From NCBI GenBank assembly GCA_017390945.1, contig JAFOZZ010000070.1, positions 1 to 39,251 on the forward strand: 39,251 bases of DNA. Direction: 5' to 3'. The first letter of the stretch is position 1. Every line of letters begins with the position of its first letter. Under the pieces are notes generated by a model. That model had not been told where the DNA came from. It made no database searches and was given only the letters and a program-made list of their open reading frames with translations. This document shows positions 18,225-26,731 of this stretch, piece after piece. This DNA comes from Akkermansia sp. Its GTDB lineage: Bacteria; Verrucomicrobiota; Verrucomicrobiia; Verrucomicrobiales; Akkermansiaceae. The translations under genes and the position numbers were made by a program.

Positions 18225-18838
18225 TGTCCCCCATCAACTATCACCTTTACCTCGTCACCGATGAAATCGAGCGCTGCCGCTACGGGCTGCTCGACACTGT
18301 GCGTCAAGCCGTAGAAGGCGGCGTCAGCATCGTGCAATACCGCAGTGAAAAACTCTCGCACGCGGAGCAAAAAGAACAGGTACTCCCCTTGCAGGAATAC
18401 CTGCGCAGCGTTGGTGTGCCGCTCATTATCAATGACAATGTAGAGCTGGCCGTCGAAATTGATGCGGATGGCATCCACATCGGCCAGGATGACATGCCCG
18501 TAGCCCAGGCACGCGCCCTCATCGGCCCGCAGAAAATCCTGGGACTCACGGTCACAACGCCTGAGCAGATGGCAGCAGTTGATACCGCGCTGGTGGATTA
18601 CCTGGGCTGCGGTCCGGTGTTCCCCACCATCACCAAAGACGATGCACCGCCCCCCATGGGGGTAGAAGGCTGGGCAGAGCTGGCACGCATGAGCCCCCTG
18701 CCCGTGGTCGCTATCGGTGGCCTGAACAAAGAGCGCACAGCCGCAGTTCGTGCCACCGGCCTCGCCGCTGGCGTAGCCGTCGTGTCCGCCATCTGCGCGG
18801 CTGAAAATCCCACTCAAGCAGCAAAAGATTTATTATGA
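18224..18838 (+). CDS. thiE: Thiamine-phosphate synthase
   Basis: A 204-residue TIM-barrel protein that joins HMP-pyrophosphate and thiazole phosphate to give thiamine monophosphate. Family marks are LYLVTD at the start, VQYR (37-40), ND (70-71), HIGQDD (85-90), GPVFPT and AIGG near the end. It starts on the last base of the cysK stop and its own stop overlaps thiM (ATGA at 18835-18838). No other thi genes are in the window, and no TPP riboswitch is visible ahead of the operon, so this looks like a salvage module with thiM. Confidence 0.93.
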   Translation: MSPINYHLYLVTDEIERCRYGLLDTVRQAVEGGVSIVQYRSEKLSHAEQKEQVLPLQEYLRSVGVPLIINDNVELAVEIDADGIHIGQDDMPVAQARALIGPQKILGLTVTTPEQMAAVDTALVDYLGCGPVFPTITKDDAPPPMGVEGWAELARMSPLPVVAIGGLNKERTAAVRATGLAAGVAVVSAICAAENPTQAAKDLL

Positions 18839-19650
18839 ACACCCTCAGTCACAGCGCAGCCCGCGTGCTGGATACCCTGCGCAGCAAGCGCCCGCTTATC
18901 CTCAGCCTGACCAACAACGTCGTGCAGAACATCACGGCCAACATGCTGCTGGCGACTGGCGGCGTGCCAGTCATGCTCACGCACAGCGACGAGATTCGGG
19001 ACCTGCTGCACAGCTGCGCCAATGGTATGCTGATAAACGTCGGCACGCTGTCCGAGCAACAGGCACAGACCATGCTGACAGCTGTGAAAGATGCACGTGA
19101 AGCCGGCATTCCGTGGGTGCTGGACCCCGTGGCCGTAGGCCTGTTGCAATACCGCACTGCTATCTGCCAGGAGCTCCTGCAAACGCCCCCGGCCATGATA
19201 CGCGGTAACGCATCGGAAATCATTGCCCTCGCCGGAGCAGAAGGTGCCCTGTGCCGAGGCGTGGAGAGCAGTGCGGAGAGCAAGGCCGCCGTAGCTGCGG
19301 CGCAGGCATTGGCTCGCCGCACAGGGGCTGCCGTTCTTGTGACTGGCGAAACTGACTACGCCACGGATGGCACCACCACCATCGCCTGCCACAATGGCGA
19401 TGAAATCATGACCCGAGTGACCGGCGTAGGCTGTGCCATGGGAGCCCTGGCAGCGGCCTGCCTAGCAAGCGCCGACACACCACTGCAAGCCGCCGTGGCC
19501 ACAGCAGCCATACTGGGTATCGCCGGAGAACGCGCTGCGGCTCGAGCCCCGCGACCGGGAAGCTTCGCCGCAGAATTACTCGATACGCTGGATGCCCTCA
19601 CCCCGGATGACATCGCCCTGAGCGCCAGACTCGAAATGGTAGAGGAATGA
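18835..19650 (+). CDS. thiM: Hydroxyethylthiazole kinase
   Basis: A 271-residue ThiM that phosphorylates hydroxyethylthiazole during thiamine salvage. Recognisable are LTNNVVQNITAN (25-36), the DPVAVG strand (97-102), RGNASEI (123-129) and the GVGC motif with catalytic C200. Length is typical. It overlaps thiE by four bases, which implies coupled translation. The C-terminus ends normally at a TGA. No clear terminator follows; the next feature is an inverted-repeat element. Confidence 0.94.
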   Translation: MNTLSHSAARVLDTLRSKRPLILSLTNNVVQNITANMLLATGGVPVMLTHSDEIRDLLHSCANGMLINVGTLSEQQAQTMLTAVKDAREAGIPWVLDPVAVGLLQYRTAICQELLQTPPAMIRGNASEIIALAGAEGALCRGVESSAESKAAVAAAQALARRTGAAVLVTGETDYATDGTTTIACHNGDEIMTRVTGVGCAMGALAAACLASADTPLQAAVATAAILGIAGERAAARAPRPGSFAAELLDTLDALTPDDIALSARLEMVEE

Positions 19651-19681
19651 GCCGGAGGATGGATACATGAAACTTTAACGG

Positions 19682-19866
19682 AAGTACAATGTACCAAGTA
19701 CAATGTACAAATTATCGAGTCAGGCGGCAGGCGCCGCGGAATTTCGATGTCTAGTCCTCACTTAACGCCCGCGCTTTAAAGCGCGGAACACAGGCTTTTG
19801 CATAGTTTTGCTCATCCTGCGCTGTAAGCGCCGAACTTCAAACATTGTACATGGAACATTGTACTT
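19682..19866. repeat. Inverted-repeat element with internal GC hairpins
   Basis: Arms at 19682-19706 and 19842-19866 are inverted copies matching at 23 of 25 bases. Each arm is two copies, 14 bases apart, of the near-palindrome GTACAATGT. Between the arms lie three GC-rich hairpins about 47 bases apart: GCGGC/GCCGC (19724-19737), a perfect 18-base palindrome CCGCGCTTTAAAGCGCGG (19769-19786) and GCGCT/AGCGC (19819-19831). Each is followed by a GGAA- or CGAAC-like string. There is no coding frame I would support. It may be a MITE-like or REP-like element, or a large 3' RNA structure. Confidence 0.6.
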
Positions 19867-19923
19867 TGTACATCCTACAAAGTCTTTTTCCCGTCTCTCA
19901 ACAGTGCAAACTAACGATTTAGC

Positions 19924-19952
19924 TTGACGCGGCGGGGTTTTGGCGGTATAAG
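19924..19952 (+). promoter_or_regulatory. Promoter of DUF1015-serA
   Basis: TTGACG (19924-19929), 17 bases, TATAAG (19947-19952). The start would be near 19959, about 28 bases before ATG 19987. Confidence 0.75.
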
Positions 19953-19986
19953 AAAGAGAATTCATTTTCATTACACCTCTCACACC

Positions 19987-21228
19987 ATGGCCACCATACG
20001 CCCCTTCGCAGCACTGCGACCGCCCAAGCAATACGCAGAGCAGGTTTCCAGCCTGCCCTACGATGTTATGAATCACGAAGAAGCCTGCGCCATGGCCGCC
20101 GGTAATCCTTCGTCTTTCCTCCACATCTGCCGTGCTGACATCGACACCAGCGAAGCCGCGATTCACGACGACATCACCTACCGCAAGAGCAGCGAAAACC
20201 TCCAGGAGTTCCTGAGCAAAGGCTTCCTGCAACGTGACCCGGCGCCTTACTACTACATTTACCGCCAGATGATGTGGGGTCGAGTGCAGACCGGCATCGT
20301 GGGCTGCGCCAGTGTGGATGAATACCTCAACAACACCATCCTGAAGCACGAGCTCACCCGCAAGGAGAAAGAGCTCGACCGCATCAATCACTTCGACACC
20401 TGTTCCTGCCAGACAGAGCCCGTATTCCTGGCCTACCGTAAGCACGAGGGTATCTCCACCGCTATCCGTGAGTGGATTAAGTTCCACAAGCCGGAGTATG
20501 AGTTCACCAGCGATGACGGCGTCACCCACCTGCTCTGGCCGGTCACGGATGCCGAGGTCATCGACACCATCCGCAAGGGCTTTGAGGAAGTACCGGCTCT
20601 GTACATTGCCGATGGCCACCACCGCACCGCCAGCAGCGCGGCTGTGAGCGCCAAGCGCCGCGCCCAGCATCCGGACTACACCGGCGAGGAAGAGTTCAAC
20701 TACCTGATGGCTGTTACCTTCTGCGACGAGGATCTGTTCATCATGGACTACAACCGCGTGGTGTTCGACCTCAATGGCATGACACCGGAGCAGTACATGG
20801 CCGCCATCAGCGACAAGTTCACCATTACCCCTGCCCCCACAGGCGCCCCCTACGCTCCGCGCCGCAAGCACGAGTTCGGCATGTGCCTGGGCGGCACCTG
20901 GTACAGCATCACCGCCAAGGACGGCACCTTTGACGCCACCCACCCCATCGAGAGCCTGGACTGCGCCATCCTGCAGGCCAACCTTCTGGCTCCGGTGCTG
21001 GGTATCGACGACCCACGCACCAGCGAGCGCATCGACTTCGTGGGCGGTATCCGCGGCTTGCAGGAGCTCGAGAACCGCACGGGCGAGGGCGTGGCCTTTG
21101 CCCTTTACCCCGTCACCATGGCCGACCTCTTCCACGTGGCCGACAGCGGCGAAATCATGCCGCCCAAGTCCACCTGGTTCGAGCCCAAGCTGCGCTCCGG
21201 GCTTTTCCTGCACGAAATTGAGCGCTAA
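19987..21228 (+). CDS. DUF1015 family protein
   Basis: A 413-residue protein that starts at ATG 19987 (MATIRPFAALRP), 35 bases after the -10 box. It opens with the RPF-AALRP motif typical of DUF1015, has LPYDVMNHEEA near residue 20, and carries the hallmark ADGHHRTASSA at about 211-221. No signal peptide or membrane segment is seen. serA follows after 27 bases with no terminator between, so the two are surely co-transcribed. DUF1015 genes beside serA are a recurring arrangement in bacteria, which suggests a role in serine or phosphoserine metabolism. The biochemical activity is not shown by the sequence. Confidence 0.9.
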   Translation: MATIRPFAALRPPKQYAEQVSSLPYDVMNHEEACAMAAGNPSSFLHICRADIDTSEAAIHDDITYRKSSENLQEFLSKGFLQRDPAPYYYIYRQMMWGRVQTGIVGCASVDEYLNNTILKHELTRKEKELDRINHFDTCSCQTEPVFLAYRKHEGISTAIREWIKFHKPEYEFTSDDGVTHLLWPVTDAEVIDTIRKGFEEVPALYIADGHHRTASSAAVSAKRRAQHPDYTGEEEFNYLMAVTFCDEDLFIMDYNRVVFDLNGMTPEQYMAAISDKFTITPAPTGAPYAPRRKHEFGMCLGGTWYSITAKDGTFDATHPIESLDCAILQANLLAPVLGIDDPRTSERIDFVGGIRGLQELENRTGEGVAFALYPVTMADLFHVADSGEIMPPKSTWFEPKLRSGLFLHEIER

Positions 21229-21255
21229 TTCACCCATCTCACAATATACCTACAC

Positions 21256-22824
21256 ATGAAGATTCTCATCCCCACCAAACTCGACAAAGCAGCCGCCGCT
21301 ACGCTGAGCGCTGCCGGTTACGATGTGGTACAGGACGACAGCACCCCCATCGAGGAGCTGGTAGCCGCCCATCCCGATACCGTTGGCCTCATTGTCCGCT
21401 CCGAAAAAGTCACCCCCGCTATCATTGATAGCATGCCCGGCCTCAAGTGCGTTATCCGCGCTGGTGCCGGCTATGACAACATTGACTATGTGTATGCCCG
21501 CACCAAAGGCATCGACGTCATGAACACACCGGGGGCAAACTCCAATGCTGTGGCTGAGGAGGTTATCGCCATGATTCTGGCCGCCTACCGCTACGTGGTA
21601 CCGGCCGATGTCACCACCCGCGCCGGAGAGTGGAACAAGAAGAAATACATGGGTCGCGAGCTCACCCGCAAGACCGTGGGCATTCTGGGTCTGGGCAACA
21701 TTGGCCGCCTGCTCGTCAAGCGCTTGCAGGGATTTGAGTGCACTGTGCTCGGCTACGACCACTTCCTGTCCAAGCAGCGCGCTCTCAACATCGGTGCCAC
21801 CCCCGCCACGATTGATGAGATTTTTGCCCAGGCAGATATCATCTCCCTGCACGTCCCCGGCGGCCCCGCTACCAAGGGGCTGGTGGATGACCGCCTCATC
21901 AGTCTGATGAAAGATGGTGCCATGCTGGTCAACTGCTCCCGCTATGGTGTGGTGGATGAAGACGCAATCCGCCGCGCTCGCGCCGCCGGCAAGAACATCA
22001 CTTACTGCACAGACGTGCACCCCAAGGATACCGCAGCCCAGCAGCCCAGCACCGATGTGGCTGACGTGATGCTGCCCCACCTGGGCGCCAACACCAGGGA
22101 AGCGAACAAGCTGGCCGCCATGCGCGCCGCCTCGCAGATGGAGGCATACTTCTCCAGCGGTGATACCACCTGCGTCATCAATGCCGAGAAACCCGGCGAC
22201 CTGAGTGCCGCCCACCTGCAGCTCTCCGCCATGCTCGGCAAGCTCTGCTACCATGCCGGTGGCTGCAAGCCCATCCGCAAGATTGAGTGTACCTTCTACA
22301 ACAACCTGCGCTCCTACCGCAAGTGGTTCACACCGTGGATTCTGCAAGGCACCGTACCCGGCGCCGAGCACGGGCTCATGCCCGCTGCGGCCGAGGCCAG
22401 CATCCGTGAGCACGGCATCGTGTACAAGGCTCGCGAGCCCATGGACGACAAGCTCTATGATGATGCGCTCACGCTCGACATCTACATGGAGGAAAACGGC
22501 GAGCAGAAAATCACCAGCGTTCGCGGTATGGTGGTGGATGGCGTGCCGGTCGTATCGCGCATCGGCTGCTTCGACCACCTCTACGCCAGCCTGCCCGGTC
22601 ACACCCTGGTACTGCGCTACGAGGATCGCCCCGGCGTCATTGCCATCATCGGCCAGATTATCTCGCAGGCCGGCATCAACATCGAGAACATGGTAGCTCC
22701 CCGCGACCACGAAAGCGGCGACTCACTCGCCGTTATCAAGACAGACAAGCCTGTCACCGAGGAGCAGAAAGAGCTCATTGCCAAGGCTATCGCCGCAAAG
22801 CTCTCCTTCACCCTCTCGCTGTAA
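21256..22824 (+). CDS. serA: D-3-phosphoglycerate dehydrogenase
   Basis: A 522-residue enzyme that oxidises 3-phosphoglycerate in the first step of serine synthesis. Visible are the catalytic-domain entry IRAGAGYDNID, the NAD-binding GILGLGNIGR (about 142-151), the catalytic arginine strand NCSRYGVVDE, and PHLGANT with the catalytic histidine. An intervening regulatory domain (about 320-450) follows. A C-terminal ACT domain (about 453-522: LRYEDRPGVIAIIG, then INIENM) is the usual site of serine feedback. This is the long form of SerA. A strong hairpin terminator follows 20 bases downstream. Confidence 0.94.
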   Translation: MKILIPTKLDKAAAATLSAAGYDVVQDDSTPIEELVAAHPDTVGLIVRSEKVTPAIIDSMPGLKCVIRAGAGYDNIDYVYARTKGIDVMNTPGANSNAVAEEVIAMILAAYRYVVPADVTTRAGEWNKKKYMGRELTRKTVGILGLGNIGRLLVKRLQGFECTVLGYDHFLSKQRALNIGATPATIDEIFAQADIISLHVPGGPATKGLVDDRLISLMKDGAMLVNCSRYGVVDEDAIRRARAAGKNITYCTDVHPKDTAAQQPSTDVADVMLPHLGANTREANKLAAMRAASQMEAYFSSGDTTCVINAEKPGDLSAAHLQLSAMLGKLCYHAGGCKPIRKIECTFYNNLRSYRKWFTPWILQGTVPGAEHGLMPAAAEASIREHGIVYKAREPMDDKLYDDALTLDIYMEENGEQKITSVRGMVVDGVPVVSRIGCFDHLYASLPGHTLVLRYEDRPGVIAIIGQIISQAGINIENMVAPRDHESGDSLAVIKTDKPVTEEQKELIAKAIAAKLSFTLSL

Positions 22825-22843
22825 GCAGCACCCCCTCATTTTC

Positions 22844-22873
22844 CACCCCATTGCAGGCAACTGCAATGGGGTG
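22844..22873 (+). terminator. Terminator of serA
   Basis: A 12-bp perfect stem, CACCCCATTGCA (22844-22855) with TGCAATGGGGTG (22862-22873), and a six-base loop, followed by GCTTTCG. The T run is weak. A second AGCACCCC at 22826-22833 could compete for the right arm. Confidence 0.75.
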
Positions 22874-22900
22874 CTTTCGTATACACGAGTCAAGTAATAC

Positions 22901-22929
22901 TTGACGCAGGCAAGGTGTTGTGCGACAAT
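22901..22929 (+). promoter_or_regulatory. Promoter of hprK, leaderless layout
   Basis: TTGACG (22901-22906), 17 bases, GACAAT (22924-22929). The expected start, about 22936, is at or within two bases of ATG 22938. Confidence 0.7.
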
Positions 22930-22937
22930 ATGCGCGC

Positions 22938-23921
22938 ATGAAAAAAGCCATTGTCAAGAAGGTAGACCAGATATCCGTAGCTCACTTTTATGAGAGCTAC
23001 AGAAATACACTGGAGCTGGAGCTGCTCAACAGCCCCCTGGGAATGAGCCGCACCATCTTGCAGCCGACCCTGAACCGACCGGGTCTGGCATTGGCTGGCT
23101 TCTTCAGCTATTTCGCCCACGAGCGAATCCAGATTTTCGGTGCAGCGGAAATGTCCTACCTCAGCACCACACTGAAAGGCGACCTGCGTGCGGAGCGCCT
23201 GCGCTGGCTGATGAATGAAAATGTGCCTTGCCTCATTTTCTCACGCGGCGTGGAGGTACCGGACGACTTGCTGAAGCATGCGGATGATTTCTCGGTATGC
23301 GTGTTCCGCTCCACCCTGCCGACCATGAAGCTGGTCAACAAAACGACCATTATTCTGGAAAACGAGTTTGCAGAAAGCACTACGATGCACGGCTGTATGG
23401 TGGACGTGCGCGGCGTGGGGGTGCTCATCACCGGCCAGAGCGGCGTAGGTAAGAGCGAAATTTCGCTGGGTCTGGTAGAGCGAGGCTCCTCGCTCGTGGC
23501 GGATGATATGGTACGCATCCGCAATATCAGCGGCGAGCTGGTAGCCACCTCGCCCAAGCTCAGCAGCGGGTTCATCGAGATTCGCGGCATCGGCATCATC
23601 AACGTCACCAACCTTTTCGGCCTCAAAGCCTACCGCCGACAGAAGGAAATCGACCTCGTCATCAACCTGACCTACGGCGAAATGAGCGAAATGGAGCGAT
23701 TGGGGCTCACCCGCCAGACCACTAACATTCTGGGCGTGGAAGTCGAGCGCCTCAATCTACCCGTAGCACCCGGTCGCGATATGACCCGACTGGTGGAAGT
23801 AGCCGCCCTGGGGCGCTACCTGCGCGAAAGCGGCTACGACATGGCCGGCGAGTTCAACAAACGCCTTCACAACGAAATCAAGATGCGCAACAACCTGCGC
23901 GTAACTCCTGACAACGACTGA
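22938..23921 (+). CDS. hprK: HPr kinase/phosphorylase
   Basis: A 327-residue bifunctional enzyme that phosphorylates HPr on serine and removes the phosphate. The N-terminal domain (1-about 130) is followed by the kinase domain with MHG (about 150-152), the P-loop GQSGVGKS (166-173), LVADD, and the family signature EIRGIGIINV (214-223). Length is normal. ATG 22938 is chosen over a TTG 18 bases earlier that would start inside the promoter spacer. No PTS or HPr gene lies in the window. It is followed at once by nif3 and rluD, so these three form an operon. Confidence 0.93.
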   Translation: MKKAIVKKVDQISVAHFYESYRNTLELELLNSPLGMSRTILQPTLNRPGLALAGFFSYFAHERIQIFGAAEMSYLSTTLKGDLRAERLRWLMNENVPCLIFSRGVEVPDDLLKHADDFSVCVFRSTLPTMKLVNKTTIILENEFAESTTMHGCMVDVRGVGVLITGQSGVGKSEISLGLVERGSSLVADDMVRIRNISGELVATSPKLSSGFIEIRGIGIINVTNLFGLKAYRRQKEIDLVINLTYGEMSEMERLGLTRQTTNILGVEVERLNLPVAPGRDMTRLVEVAALGRYLRESGYDMAGEFNKRLHNEIKMRNNLRVTPDND

Positions 23922-23922
23922 T

Positions 23923-24681
23923 ATGACCTCCCTTTACGACATCACCGAACTGCTGGACACCACTCTGCGCGTAAGCGAAATCAAGGACGCCTCCGTCGCG
24001 CTCAACGGTCTGCAGGTGGAGAACAACGGGCAAGTAAGCAAGGTGGCGCTGGCAGTAGATGGCTCGCAGAAAACAATCGATGACGCTATTGCCGCCGGGG
24101 CGGACCTGCTGATTCTGCACCATGGCATCTACTGGTGCGGGTTGCGCCCGATGACCGGGTGGTTCAAAAAGAAGATTGAAAGTTGCCTGACGCACAATCT
24201 GGCCGTGTATGGCGCCCACCTGCCGCTGGATATGCACCCGGAGCTGGGTAACAACGCCGGTATCGCCAAAGCACTGGGGCTGACAGATTGCCGCCCCGAG
24301 GTCGACTACCACGGCACACTGATTGGCCAGAGCGGTGAGTTCCAGGGGACAGTCGGTGAGCTGCGCGCTCGTTATGCCGCCATCTGTGGCAGCACCATCA
24401 CCGGCTACGTACAGGACGAAAACGCCCCTGCCGGTCGTGTGGCAGTATGCTCCGGCGGTGCGGGCGATGTGATTTACCAGATGAAGGACAAGGGCTACAC
24501 CACCTACCTGACAGGTGAGGAAAATCACTGGGTCGTCAATGCCGCCGCCGATATGGGCGTCAATATCCTCTTTGCCGGTCACTACGCCACGGAAACCTTT
24601 GGCGTGAAAGCTCTTGGCGAACTGCTGGAGCAGCGCTTCGGCCTGCCCACCGTGTTCATTGATAACCCCACCGGCATGTAA
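23923..24681 (+). CDS. Nif3-like dinuclear metal-centre protein
   Basis: A 252-residue member of the NIF3/YbgI family (often labelled GTP cyclohydrolase 1 type 2, a weakly supported activity). Metal ligands expected in the family are present: LILHHG (about 64-69) and, near the end, AGHYATE (about 223-229) with VYGAHLPLD in between. It starts one base after the hprK stop and ends two bases before rluD. Length matches the short, two-domain form without an inserted PII-like domain. Confidence 0.9.
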   Translation: MTSLYDITELLDTTLRVSEIKDASVALNGLQVENNGQVSKVALAVDGSQKTIDDAIAAGADLLILHHGIYWCGLRPMTGWFKKKIESCLTHNLAVYGAHLPLDMHPELGNNAGIAKALGLTDCRPEVDYHGTLIGQSGEFQGTVGELRARYAAICGSTITGYVQDENAPAGRVAVCSGGAGDVIYQMKDKGYTTYLTGEENHWVVNAAADMGVNILFAGHYATETFGVKALGELLEQRFGLPTVFIDNPTGM

Positions 24682-24683
24682 TC

Positions 24684-25628
24684 ATGCTCATTATTGCAGA
24701 AGATTCCATCGGCGCTCGTCTCGACCAGTTCCTGGCAGCTCAGCTGCCGGAGCTCTCCCGCGCCCGCATTCAGGCGCTTATCAAGAGCGGCGATGTCACC
24801 GTCAACGGCAAGACCACCAAGGCCAAAACACCGGTGGAACTGGGCATGAGCATCGAAATCAACATCCCTGAGCCCGAACCGGCCGAAGCCCAGCCGCAGG
24901 ACATACCGATTTCTGTGCTGTACGAGGACAAGGACGTCATCGTCATCGACAAGGAAAGCGGCATGGTAGTGCACCCTGCGGCGGGTAATCCGGATGGTAC
25001 GCTGGTCAATGCCGTGCTCTTCCACTGTGGAGATTTATCCGGCATTGGTGGCGTGGAGCGCCCCGGTATCGTGCACCGACTCGACAAAGACACGAGCGGC
25101 TGCATCGTGGTTGCAAAAAATGATAACGCCCACCTGTCGCTCACCACGCAATTTGCCGAGCGCGACACCTCCAAAATCTACCTGGCTGTGGTGCAAGGCT
25201 GCCCGAAGGAGCCCGAGGGTACCGTCTTCACCAACATTGGCCGCCACCCGGTCAACCGCCTGAAGATGGCAGTGGTGAATCCCGGCTCCGGCAAACCCGC
25301 TATCACGGACTACAAGGTGCTGCGGCACGATGCCGCCACCAACAGCAGCCTGGTCATGTGTACCCTGCACACAGGCCGTACCCACCAGATACGTGTACAC
25401 ATGCTGCACCTGGGACACCCCCTCATCGGTGACCCCATCTACGCACACCCGCAAAAGCAGAAAGCCCGCCCCGGTCGATTGATGCTGCACGCCTGGCGCC
25501 TGGCCTTCAATCACCCGGCAAAGAAAGAACGCGTAGCGCTGCAAGCCCCCATCCCGCCGGAGTACACGCCGTGGCTGATTGGTCTGGAGCTGCCGGAATG
25601 GGCAGAAGCGCCTCATCTGAAAAACTGA
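24684..25628 (+). CDS. rluD: RluA/RluD-family rRNA pseudouridine synthase
   Basis: A 314-residue protein with an N-terminal S4 RNA-binding domain (about 12-60: RLDQFLAAQLP, GDVTVNGK) and a pseudouridine synthase domain. The catalytic aspartate is in HRLDKDTSG (about 131-139). The TGRTHQIRVHM motif comes later. It starts two bases after the nif3 stop. Architecture fits RluD (23S rRNA helix 69), but RluC or other large-subunit enzymes share it, so the symbol is the likeliest choice only. Confidence 0.88.
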   Translation: MLIIAEDSIGARLDQFLAAQLPELSRARIQALIKSGDVTVNGKTTKAKTPVELGMSIEINIPEPEPAEAQPQDIPISVLYEDKDVIVIDKESGMVVHPAAGNPDGTLVNAVLFHCGDLSGIGGVERPGIVHRLDKDTSGCIVVAKNDNAHLSLTTQFAERDTSKIYLAVVQGCPKEPEGTVFTNIGRHPVNRLKMAVVNPGSGKPAITDYKVLRHDAATNSSLVMCTLHTGRTHQIRVHMLHLGHPLIGDPIYAHPQKQKARPGRLMLHAWRLAFNHPAKKERVALQAPIPPEYTPWLIGLELPEWAEAPHLKN

Positions 25629-25681
25629 GGGCGAGTTTAGGCTTTAAGCCTGCTGGGCTTCGTGGTAAATAAGTCATTCTT

Positions 25682-26662
25682 ATGACAACTACGAAGCAAC
25701 AAACTCGCCCATACACATTCACAGAGCACGAAGCCCGGGAGCTGCTATCGTTGTTTCTGGACTTCATCAGCAGCGTCCATTCCAATAAACACATCCAGCC
25801 CGAGGCACAGCTCCGCTCCCACCTCACCGGGCAAAGCACCACCACCAGTTTCATGCAGGTGACGCAAGCCAGCCTGCATGCCCGCAAGCACCGGCGTCCC
25901 AGTACCCGGGCAGACCTACGCTCCTATGTCGCCCGCATCCTGAGGCACTCCCAATGGGGCGAGCGCAACATCCGCAGTATCACCCGACTGGAGTGCCGGC
26001 AACTGCTCAATACCCACTTCGGGCGCAGCAATCACATCTTCTGCAAGGCTCGCAGCATACTGCACAGCATCTTTGCCTACGCCTGCCGCCTGGGATGCTG
26101 CGAGATTAACCCCGTGGATGGCATCGAACCCCGCCCTTTGTTCGAAGAGCGTATCGACATCCTGACACTACGGCAAATTCGCGCCCTGCTCAAAGCCGCT
26201 TCCACCATAGAATTGCGTGATATGGAACCGGCGGTGCGCCTCATGCTCTGGTGCGGTGTGCGCCCGGGCGAGGTGCAGCGCCTGCGCTGGCGCGATATCG
26301 ACAACCGGGAGAACTGCGTGTACATCGAAACCCGCAACAGCAAAACAGGTGGAGCTCGTGCGGTTCCGCTACGAGGCGGCGCCCTCCAGCTCCGCGCCTA
26401 CAACCGACCGCCCGATGAATACATAGCCCCACGCAATTGGCTGCGCCAATGGGTGCGACTGCGCCACGAGGCAGGCTTCCTTCACTGGCAACGCGACGCC
26501 ATGCGCCACACTTTCGCCAGCTACCACATCAAGTTTTTCCACAACCTCCCCCTGTTACAGGAAGAAATGGGGCACCACGACTCCTCCCTCCTGCGCACCC
26601 GCTACCTCAACCTCCGCAACGTCAGCACCCACTCCGCACAAGCATTCTTCAAAATGGAGTAG
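25682..26662 (+). CDS. Tyrosine recombinase / phage-integrase-like protein
   Basis: A 326-residue tyrosine recombinase. A SAM-like N-terminal core-binding domain lies at about 70-150, then the catalytic domain with R194 (GVRPGEV), K221 (SKTGG), R275 (MRHTFAS), H298 (EMGHHD) and the nucleophile Y308 (TRYLN). The first histidine of the usual HxxR box is D272 here (DAMR). It stands alone between rluD and prfA with no phage genes, transposon ends or recognisable att repeats nearby. The upstream 53 bases hold small inverted repeats (AAGCC/GGCTT, 25644-25659). It is unlike XerC/D in its N-terminus; a domesticated integrase or inversion enzyme is possible. Confidence 0.85.
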   Translation: MTTTKQQTRPYTFTEHEARELLSLFLDFISSVHSNKHIQPEAQLRSHLTGQSTTTSFMQVTQASLHARKHRRPSTRADLRSYVARILRHSQWGERNIRSITRLECRQLLNTHFGRSNHIFCKARSILHSIFAYACRLGCCEINPVDGIEPRPLFEERIDILTLRQIRALLKAASTIELRDMEPAVRLMLWCGVRPGEVQRLRWRDIDNRENCVYIETRNSKTGGARAVPLRGGALQLRAYNRPPDEYIAPRNWLRQWVRLRHEAGFLHWQRDAMRHTFASYHIKFFHNLPLLQEEMGHHDSSLLRTRYLNLRNVSTHSAQAFFKME

Positions 26663-26691
26663 CAGCAAGCCACGGCATACGCACTTTGGGC

Positions 26692-26720
26692 TTGCCGCAG
26701 CGGGTATTTACCGCTAGAAT
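26692..26720 (+). promoter_or_regulatory. Promoter of prfA, near-leaderless
   Basis: TTGCCG (26692-26697), 17 bases, TAGAAT (26715-26720). The expected start near 26727 is five bases before ATG 26732. A 7-bp inverted repeat GCAAGCC/GGCTTGC (26665-26695) overlaps the -35 and may end the recombinase transcript. Confidence 0.65.
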
Positions 26721-26731
26721 GGGGGCGTACA

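Noticed and set aside
19762..21237. Minus-strand open frame of 491 codons opposite DUF1015.
   Set aside because: Shadow of a well supported gene; it also runs through the inverted-repeat element. The similar frame opposite serA (21250-22710) is rejected for the same reason.
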